From Ecdyonurus torrentis (Eukaryota; Arthropoda; Insecta; Ephemeroptera; Heptageniidae): a stretch of 64,000 nt of DNA. The position numbers were made by a program, and so were the translations under genes. The notes beneath the pieces are model-generated. The model had not been told where the DNA came from. It ran no database searches and was given only the letters and a program-made list of their open reading frames with translations. This document shows positions 55,073-64,000 of this stretch, piece by piece (the first letter of the stretch is position 1; the number at the start of each line of letters is the position of its first letter). The stretch is from assembly GCA_949318235.1 (NCBI GenBank), contig OX439131.1, positions 33,120,631-33,184,630 of the forward strand, given 5' to 3'.

Positions 55073-56859
55073 CTTCTCGTGGGTGATACTCCATGGAAAA
55101 CTCTTAGTGGAACCAGTAGAAAACTTTTTAATGTTCGTGGCGGGTCACTTACGTCATCACGCATTCTTTACTTTTTCTTTTCTCTTTTGGTCTAAGTTTT
55201 ATCCATATCACATTCAACCAAAATTTTCTATCTTCTCTTTTTTTGTCTTATCAACAATTTCAATTTAATTAAGTAGTTATATGTTTGACTTAAAAAAAAA
55301 CAAAAAACTTTTATACATTTTGTTCACAAGTGTCAAATACCGAAAAAACTTTTGTGATTAAAATACTTAAAAAGAATATTAAAAAATAGTAATAAGAAGA
55401 AAAAAAAAAAAAAATCAGCATATTAAATTCAATACAATAAAATCACATTCAGTACAAAGAGACTAAATTTCAAAAACATATAAAATTGATTTTGACATAC
55501 ATATAAAAATATATTATTATTATTATTATTTTTTTTTTTTGAAATAATAATAAAATAATAAGTGTTTATTTCAAATCAATTTCACACGATTAATAATAAA
55601 GTATCAATACCTTATTGTTCATCAACAATAACGTGACTTTATGAGTCTATGAATTGTGCACGATTTTGACCTATTGTGGTGACTTTTTAATTTATTATGA
55701 TACAGCAATTTTTTTTAATGTCAACCATACAATTTGAAAAATAAAACACAAAACAACAACAATATATTAGCTAAATCAATGGGATATATATATTTTTTAA
55801 ATCATTATACTAATAATGTTGATAAATAAATATAAAAATACTAATTAATTATAATAATTTATAGTGCAAAAAAAAAAAAAAAAAAAAAAAAAATGAAGCG
55901 GAAAACAAAAGAGAAATATAATAATTATCGCAGCGCAATATATAAAAAAATATATTTATTATTAATATATCAATACAATTATATAGAAAAGCCTACAGCT
56001 TAGTTTTATTATTGTTATTGTATGTTATAGTATAGAGATGTATCGTTGTTAATTATAATTAGTTAATAGTAATTTTTTTAGAAACATTCAATTAACACTC
56101 ACGTTTTTAAAAGTCGTGCAATCGCTTAACGCTAAATTGAGTGCGTTTTATTATTATTATTTTAAATTTAACTTGACGCCAAAGGCGTGCAATATTTCCA
56201 TCATGCAAATAATTATTTTTTATTCATACATTTTTTTTAAGAAGCCATAAGCTAAAAAATTACTTCTTAATTTTTTTTTCTTTCTTAAGGGTTATGCTAC
56301 CGCAAAAATTACCATTAAAATAATCGGTTACAGTAAAAAAAAAGAAAAACGTTATACGATATGCATGATATTTTATTATAATATTATTAATAATTATATT
56401 TTATATAAAAATTGTCACATTCAAAATTTTGACGGTTAACTGTTAAAAAAAAGTGATTATAAAATAAAAAGAGTACTTAAAGTGCCATCTAAAGAATATT
56501 CTTTGTACTTGCAATTTTTTTTTCTAATCATTAGCATAATATAACTACCTCCCCATAAAGACATTTGAAAGATTTTTTTTTTTTCGTTATGTAAGGGTGT
56601 AAAAAAAAGAAGTTATACGCAAGTCTGTGAGGTGGAGACATCTATTGGTGTTTATTATAATATAATCTATTTGGTCCTATACATATTTTTGCTGAAAGAT
56701 CTCTCTAAAAAAAGATGAGAGAAGAAGAGTATCAGTAGACACTTGACAACATCCAGAAGAGTTATGTCAGCGAGTGGCAGACAGCATAGCAGTCTTGTAC
56801 AGTATATAGAGGAAAATGAACAGATCACATGCTATACTTTGATATAAGAAAATTGAAAT

Positions 56860-56860
<1 letters not shown>

Positions 56861-56943
<83 letters not shown>
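56861..56943. repeat. (CT)n array
   Basis: 83 bp of CT. Confidence 0.95.
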
Positions 56944-56946
<3 letters not shown>

Positions 56947-57536
56947 CTTTTTAGATAACAGAAAGAGGTTCTCTTTCTCACTCATGTTCATCTTTCTTCG
57001 ACGTCTTTATCGATATAACCTCCCACTAAAAATTTATATATTAAAGTAATTCTTTGTTGCTCCTATATCTTCTTCTTCTTTTTTTTTTTTTAAATGTATC
57101 ATTTCATTTTTGATTTTTTTATGCTTTGATGGTTTGATATATAGACATTAAAAAAAAACATCTCACTTATCATTGAATGTATTAAAAAAAATTACATTCA
57201 AACTAGATAATTATACAACATTCATTTACAAATATATAGTTTATATATAGTTATAAAAATTGTTTAATCACAACTTTAAAAAAAAAATGTTTTAAATAAT
57301 TTCATATTTGTATGCTTTTAAAGATCAGCAATTCCTTTTAAATATTTTGTTATACTGATGTGTCAAAAATTAAACTTTAAATGTTGATTTATTATCTTGA
57401 CCCAAGTTTTTTTTTATTATATATTATTATTTGCAGCATGCAATTTTGTTACGCAGTCTTTTTTTACTGGTTCTAAAAATTTAAATTTATGAATAAATGT
57501 ATTGTCACTATGGGTGCAATAACGGATGAAAAAAAA

Positions 57537-57580
57537 ATGCTCTTATTGCGAAGAAAAAAAAAATGCTCTTATTGCAAAGA
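57537..57580. repeat. 26-bp tandem duplication
   Basis: ATGCTCTTATTGCRAAG occurs at 57537 and 57563, separated by A-rich linker. Confidence 0.85.
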
Positions 57581-57677
57581 AAAAATAATAATAAAAATGA
57601 CCACCGCAAATGTTAATAAAACCGCTTCATCATCTTTTATTTTATTGCATTTTTATCATGACAATTTTTAACGTTTT

Positions 57678-57681
<4 letters not shown>

Positions 57682-57738
<57 letters not shown>
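57682..57738. repeat. (CT)n array
   Basis: 57 bp of CT. Confidence 0.95.
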
Positions 57739-57741
<3 letters not shown>

Positions 57742-59073
57742 ATACCTGCAGGACATTGCGTAAAAAGAAGACAGAAAAAAGAAATACGCTGTAGTATCTA
57801 TTGTATGAATGTTTTTTTCCTCTTCTAATTTCCATATATATCCGCAATCCCCTGTTCATAGACACGTACATAGTGTAATAATATAAAAGCATCAGAGAAA
57901 GAAAAAAAAATATCGTTGCAGTGATTTTTGTTAAAAAAAGAATCTTTTTACCCTCATTTTTTTTTTTTTTTTTTTTTTTTACAATTTTTTGTATAAAGAG
58001 ATGAAGGGGATGACGTTCCCCTTATGTTCTTATGTGCAAAAAGTGCAGAGAGAACCCACCTGCCCGCTTCCTTATAGCCCCCTTCCCTTCGTCCACATCT
58101 CGATTTTTTTTTCAATGCACCTTTTGCACGTATTTCAGAGTGCATTGTGAAGAAACATGATCACGCGACGCAACGTTTTTTTTTTTTTTTTTTTTTTTTA
58201 TTATTATTATATTTTTTATATGCACCGCCGCCCGACACACTATTTTATATAGTTCGCGATTCAGCATCCGTGAAATGCTCTTTTCTTTCCAAATGTAAAT
58301 ATAACAAAATTAAATCGTTTTTATTAAATGCTCTTGTATATGTTTTTATTATTATTATATCTCCAATGGAAATTGTACAGTACGTACATATGCCCGTTAT
58401 TGAACCATAGGTCATTTTTTTATATATTATGTTTCATTATAGTTATATTTCAATTTTCAATATTAATAATAAAATACTTTTTTATATATAAAATTGTAAA
58501 TTCAAAGTATAGAATTCCGATCAATATTTCTGGCTAGACAATATAAAATAATATATATAAATGTAATGTCAAGAACATCGTTTAATTATAAACACAGTAA
58601 TTACTTTTGTTATTATATTTATACATTTTGACAACTTTGTAATAGATTTTCACTTAATATAAATTCAAATATCAAAAATTTTAAGTAGAAAATAAAAAAA
58701 ATTTCAATCTTATCTTTTCATTTCTATATCAATTTAATTACATATCCGCCATTTTTAACAATGATTATTATTTTTACGACGAATGTTGCCTCCTCATCTC
58801 AACTCATATAATTTTTTAGATGATGGTTTTATTTTATATAATATAATATTATACCCAGTAGCTTAATGGTGGATGGTGTATATACCATCATATTATATAT
58901 ATTTATATATATATATATTCGACGTTCAATCGTAATGACTTTGCATAAAATTGTTGCAACGCAACTTGGTGATTATTATGTGATTGTTACCGCAACTCTA
59001 ACTCTCGCAGACCAACTCTCATGATCATAAGAGGTGCTAAGGAGGTAAAATTTATATACAAAGATCCGGGTGG

Positions 59074-59097
59074 TCGAGCTTCGACTCTCGACCACTG
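59074..59097 (+). repeat. T-arm-like hairpin
   Basis: GTGGTCGAG and CTCGACCAC pair perfectly around CTTCGACT. The loop resembles a tRNA T loop. It lies just upstream of the CRE/TATA module. Possibly a SINE or tRNA remnant. Confidence 0.3.
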
Positions 59098-59105
59098 TAA
59101 AAATA

Positions 59106-59177
59106 TGACGTCATTTCATGTACCTCCTTTTGTTTGCAATGAATGTCATCAATGACCGCAACCCATGGTATAAATAG
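59106..59177 (+). promoter_or_regulatory. CRE and TATA box, promoter-like
   Basis: TGACGTCA (59106-59113) lies 55 bp upstream of TATAAATAG (59169-59177). The sequence flanking the TATA box is GC-richer, which argues against a chance AT match. No convincing exon follows within a few hundred bases. Confidence 0.35.
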
Positions 59178-59530
59178 CTGTTGGCTAAATTGAAGGAAAA
59201 ATGCACATTTAACATAAAGAATATTTCAAAAGAATTATTTACTTTTTTTAAAAAATATATATTTATAATTTATTTATTTTTATTATATAATGTTTTTAAT
59301 TCTTTATTGAAATAATAATATAATATAAAATTATAAATCTTAAAAATAATATTTTTTTTAAGCTCATCTAAATGATTCATGACTATCAAAGAATTGATTT
59401 ATACTTTAGAATTTTATATTAAAAATAAATATTCAGAATTATTTTATTTATTTAAATTATAAAATGCCAACATCTATTATAATTAAATTCTTCATCTTAC
59501 CGTTTTTTTTTTAGTTTTTTTTTTAAACTT

Positions 59531-59533
<3 letters not shown>

Positions 59534-59601
<68 letters not shown>

Positions 59602-59618
59602 TATCTCTCTCTCTCTCT
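59534..59618. repeat. (CT)n array
   Basis: 85 bp of CT with two ATCT interruptions. Confidence 0.95.
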
Positions 59619-60161
59619 TGTCGTTTGATGATGTTAAATCATTTTTCACATTTTATTTGTTACTTAATGCGTGTTTAATGCAACGTAAATATATGTAAAT
59701 AAACACTTTATAATTCTCACGATTAAATAATAATATATACAACAAAAACTGCGTATAATAAATTTACACTAATACATTATTGAATGATATAAAAAGTTTA
59801 AGCAAAAAGTTTTTTGAATAGAAATATATCTAAAAATTGTAATCCATCATTTTTGTGACGATAGCAACAACATAATATTAAAAAAAACAAAAAAAATTTA
59901 ACCCCTTCGTCACCTTATACTTGGGTTGCCATTCTGTACTTTTTTGATATGGAAATCAGAACTAAAAAGAAAACTCTATTGACTTATGTTTACCTTTACC
60001 ACGTCGTAAAATGACTTATTACAATTTTATCCCCACGATGAATTTCTATTATTCATCAGAATTTTGCATATTATGCATTCTATATGCTGGTGACATTTCT
60101 TAAAATGAATTGATTTATATTTGTAAAGACACATTATTAGAATGATTTAGTATATTATTTG

Positions 60162-61572
60162 CAGTCATGGAGTATCGGTATCGACTGCGATACGATATTC
60201 GATACTATACCGATACTTTTATCGTATCGGTATCGTATCGGGGCCTTTTTTAAACTCAGTATCGAATATCGGTATCGGTCACCGATATCAGCAAAATATC
60301 GTCGAATTTCGATACTTTTTTTCGATACTTTGAGACTTTTACTCTCTCATAAAATAAAAGTAAAAATACAAAAAAATAAAAAATTATGAAGCAACGAGAA
60401 CATTCCATTATATTAGTGATTACTGATTATCTACATCTATCTTTCGTACTTGGACAATAAAATTCACTCCTTTATTTTTCATTGTGCTATAACAACAGGG
60501 TAGGGCGCCGTGCACAGTATTTTTATTTTATACTTTTTATAAAGCCACCAGGTAAAAAGTATTTTTTTTATTTTACATACAATAAAAATAAAGAAAACGG
60601 CGTTAAAACTTTTTTCTTCTTTTTATAAAAAAAAAAAAAAAAAAAAAAAAGAGCTATCGACTGTCGCCAAGTTTCTGAGAAATCCGTCGTGTGGTCGTAC
60701 AGTACTATCTATGATCTCTCCTAATGACTAAAACGCCGGTAGAAATCACAATAAAATATAGTCAATGATTGACATTTTAAAGCACTGCAATTGTATATAA
60801 ATTCAATGCATTACAAATTACAAAAGATGTAGCATACTTCCGTTAATGTCTTTGTACAAATTTTTTACAAGGTTAAATTTTTAAAAAGTTTACAAAATCA
60901 AAGGATTTTTACGACCAGAGGGGAATTTTGGACTTTAACCCCTTTGGTTTAGCGGGGATGATTTGAGCCAATAAATTAAATACGAAAGCTAATGATACCT
61001 GTTTACTTTAGCAAATTAAAAAAATACCATGAAAAAAAATTAAATTTATTAAATATTTGTAAATTACTTCTATACGAAATAAATAAATTGCTAATTTGTA
61101 AATAATTAACAACAGTGCTTGGAAACAGTAGAGGATATTCTAATCGTATAATTTCATTAAACGAAGGAAATATATATATTTTTTAAATCTACTATAATTT
61201 TTTTAGCCATTTTAGTTTAACAAACGAACATTAGAATAAAATATAAAATAAATAAATAAGGGAGTAAATAAGTAAATAAATGAAATAAATAAATAAATAA
61301 ATAAATAAATGTGGCAAAAATATGCATGGATTTTATGATACCAATTTATGTCTCAAAGGTGAAAAAAAAAAAAAATGAAATTTATAGTGCAATATTTATT
61401 GTATGAGATATAGCAAAAATATCGAAAAAGTATCGGAAAATATCGGTATCGTATCGGTATCGTATCGGAGCAAATTTTTTTGAGCAGTATCGTATCGGTA
61501 TCGGTATCGGGAAAATTTAAAAATATCGGTATCGTATCGGTATCGAAAATTTCGGTATCGACTCCATGACTG
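60162..61572. mobile_element. Non-autonomous hAT-like transposon with TATCGGTATCG subterminal arrays, 1411 bp
   Basis: The ends CAGTCATGGAGT and ACTCCATGACTG are perfect 12-bp inverted repeats. They are flanked by an exact, non-simple 8-bp duplication ATTATTTG at 60154-60161 and 61573-61580. This makes the borders secure and fits the hAT superfamily. Both subterminal regions (about 60170-60315 and 61425-61562) are packed with TATCGGTATCG and its reverse complement, probably transposase binding sites. The interior is AT-rich, with an A tract (60629-60651) and an AAAT array (61241-61308). No transposase frame was seen. The short open frame over the left end is a by-product of the repeat. Confidence 0.87.
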
Positions 61573-61926
61573 ATTATTTGTTAAAGAGATGCATAAGCAT
61601 ATACGTTAAAATTTAGCAAGAAAATTACTATTAGAAGAAAATTATAAATATTTGTCACTTGTCCTCTCTCTCTCTTTCCTTTCATACAAATTGTAACATA
61701 GACTTTTCGTTATAAAATGTTCACATCATGGTCAAAAAATTATCTCATATATATATATTAAATTAATATTCCTCGCATATACAGTATAATTCTATTTTAA
61801 ATTTATAATTAATTTTTTTTAAAACAAAGGCATATACGTAATTGAGATAATCTTTTTATTTTTGATAAGACAGTAAGTAAAGTCATTTTGAGTGCAGTGA
61901 TGCACTCACTCATAACATAAAGTGCG

Positions 61927-62079
61927 TATATAAAGCGAGCAAAAGACGGATGACTGAGACAAGCAGAAGATTGATCTATGTCGGAAATGCATGCGTGTTT
62001 TGTTTGCTCTATGGGGAAGCTTAAAGGTAATCGACATTCATATACTGGACATACACATGCCATGCCACAAATTGAGTGA
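61927..62079 (+). other. TATA box followed by a 33-codon ORF
   Basis: TATATAAAG (61927-61935) is flanked by GC-containing sequence. An ATG at 61978 opens 33 codons (MSEMHACFVCSMGKLK, then more polar residues) to TGA at 62077-62079. A GTAATC donor-like site follows AAAG within the frame. A 122-codon open frame runs on the opposite strand (61809-62177). Neither protein is recognised, and both may be chance frames in a GC-richer patch. Confidence 0.2.
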
Positions 62080-62694
62080 TAATAATGCATCTCTTGTGTA
62101 ATCTTATGCCTCCACTGACAAAAATCAAACTTCGGGGTGTAAGATCCAATAAATGACCATTGAAATTTGGTATGCATATCGAGTATTGTCGTAAAACCTT
62201 ATAGTGTAAATATATTTACTATCATGGTAAAACTTTTACTCAAGTTATTATTATTATGAAAAGTCAAGAAAAATAAATTGTATTATATGAAGATCCTGAG
62301 AGAAATAGAGTGAGAGATATAAATATACAGATGATGCAAACCGACAAGGAGGGTGCTCTATGGTCGTCACTTAATACGCGGCGTCTCAAAGTCCTCAAGT
62401 ATAAGCTAAATAAATGATCGGACAGTTGTTTTGACCTCAGTGCATTACAAATGAAGACAAATGAATTCAAAAAAATGACGTCATCTTTTGGACCTTATTG
62501 TCTCGGCGCCATCATTTGTATACAAGGGGGGTATTCCCACACTCTATACCAAAGTACCACTATTGCGCAGTCCAATATAAATATATACAACATGATCGTA
62601 CTTTTTTTTTCCTTTACATTTGATGAACAATATACTTAAAATTGACAATCGTGCGAGACTGCACTTTAACAAAACTCTTTTCTTCATTCTCATC

Positions 62695-62726
<32 letters not shown>

Positions 62727-64000
62727 CTCAAAGATTCTCTGATTATAAAATCTCGTAGAAAAAAAAAAGTAGGGTATACAATTTTTTATATAACAAGGGT
62801 CAGTTTCTATAACATTTACTTGACATTAAAAGTCATAAATAAAATTTATATGAAAAAAATTGTATGTTTATTTTAAGTTAGAATTGTTCACTATGGATTT
62901 ATGGCTATCCAAGCGAGCTCATGTATTGTTACATGTAAACAAACACTTTTTATCCTCACTTTTTTTTTTTTTTTTTTTTTTTTTCCAACTTTTTACTGCC
63001 CGCGCTTGAAGACAAAAAAAAAATGGTAAAGCGATGACAGTACTCGATGCCTGACTACCGTCCCCTTAGTTTACAACAAGTGGTTCATTCAGATTGAACG
63101 TAACTTTTTTTTTTGTACTTGTTACCTTTTATTTTTTATTGTATCCCTTTGTTATAAATGGTAATTCTATTGCTTAGGATAAAATTGTTCAAGATTTGAT
63201 AAAAAAAAAAAGTGCCTGGAAGAATTATATTTCAAAAAGGGTGTAAAAAATATTTATTATCTCTTCATATGTATTTTTTTTTTAGTCGCGTGGCATTTTT
63301 TAACAATAAAAAATTACATACATGCATAAAAAAAAAACTTTAAATTTTTAATGAGTTAGAATATTTTTTTCTTATTTTCTTTTTATAACAACATATATAA
63401 TTAATTAATTTTATTTGAAATATATATAAAATTCATGTTTATATATAATTTTTTGTTACTGATAATAAATTATTTTATAATAAAATCATTATCTAATTAT
63501 CATTTTTATTTAAAAAAAAAACATTTTACATAATTATATAAAAAAAAACATTTTACAATATTTACTACAAGTTGATTTCTAATTAGTACAATTATTATGA
63601 TTATAACCTGAAGGCGCGTGGTATGCTTCTCTCTGTGGGAGAAATATGAAAGAAAAAAATATATATTATATTATATGAAAATAAATAACATTTTTTTCTT
63701 TTTATGTATGTGTTAACATGTAAACAAATATCTAAATAAATATAAAAAAAACTCTGCATGTTGATAGAAAAATGAAGCTATGACACATTCATGATTATCT
63801 AAAATGAAGTATAATAAAATTTATTTTAAAGTTTCTGTTTTCATTAAGTTAAATTTTGAGAGGGGGATATATTAATAAATACGATTATCACGAAAAGGAT
63901 TTTTTTTATGAATGAAATATAAAAACTGAATGATTTTTTTTTTTAATTATTGTTATCACGACCCTCTAGTTCTTTTATTATTTTTTTTTTTCGTGAGAAA

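Larger units (their letters stand above)
54286..64000. other. Downstream intronic or intergenic sequence
   Basis: Probably the next intron of the same gene, since the zinc finger is unfinished at 54285. It holds long CT arrays, a TATA/CRE promoter-like module (59106-59177), a complete hAT-like element (60162-61572) and a TATA-led short ORF (61927-62079). No exon completing the finger was found. Confidence 0.55.

Noticed and set aside
55070..55195. Possible exon after the (CT)n...CAG acceptor-like site
   Set aside because: The sequence after it does not complete the zinc finger and shows no clear donor in a compatible phase.

Overview
The window is eukaryotic nuclear DNA, very AT-rich (about three quarters A+T by eye). 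It is dominated by non-coding sequence packed with long (CT/GA)n, (TA)n and (CA)n arrays and A/T homopolymers. The splice signals, huge introns, short GC/CpG-rich islands in an AT background, and Inr-like TCAGT and TATA motifs fit an arthropod, most likely an insect. The order cannot be fixed from this sequence. Nothing prokaryotic, organellar or viral was recognised. There is no CRISPR array, operon or intact transposase gene.

One protein-coding gene is supported, on the + strand, and it runs off the right side of the window. Three exons with good AG/GT borders and compatible phases are visible: 30935-31156 (222 nt, phase 0 to 0), a 49-nt microexon at 46411-46459 (phase 0 to 1), and 54017-54285 (269 nt, completing the split Gly codon and ending in phase 0). 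Together they encode a Gly/Ala/Pro/Ser-rich, low-complexity N-terminus with a conserved-looking Trp/His/Met-rich patch, followed by the opening Cys-x2-Cys of a C2H2 zinc finger. This suggests the N-terminal part of a multi-finger developmental transcription factor, with the remaining fingers to the right of the window. A possible first exon at about 3660-3823 ends in ATGGCG before a perfect GTAAGT donor. It joins in frame to 30935, which would make the gene more than 50 kb long here. Exon 30935-31156 and the microexon also carry in-frame ATGs, so alternative promoters (candidates near 24-25 kb) are plausible.

Layout: 1-3650 SSR-rich upstream sequence; 3824-30934 putative first intron with several GC islands, a strong G-quadruplex motif and a 338-bp MITE with TTAA duplications; 31157-46410 intron with a 1.9-kb non-autonomous hAT-like element, a TATA/palindrome module and an RFX X-box/CRE palindrome module; 46460-54016 intron with a (CA)50 array, paired CRE sites and a GC-rich promoter-like island; 54286-64000 downstream sequence with a TATA/CRE promoter-like module, a second hAT-like element made of TATCGGTATCG motifs, and a TATA-led short ORF.

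The best leads are the structured X-box/CRE module (42432-42494), an apparent excess of perfect TGACGTCA palindromes (eight noticed), and three newly delimited non-autonomous DNA transposons with target-site duplications. I see no clearly new enzymatic or defence system.
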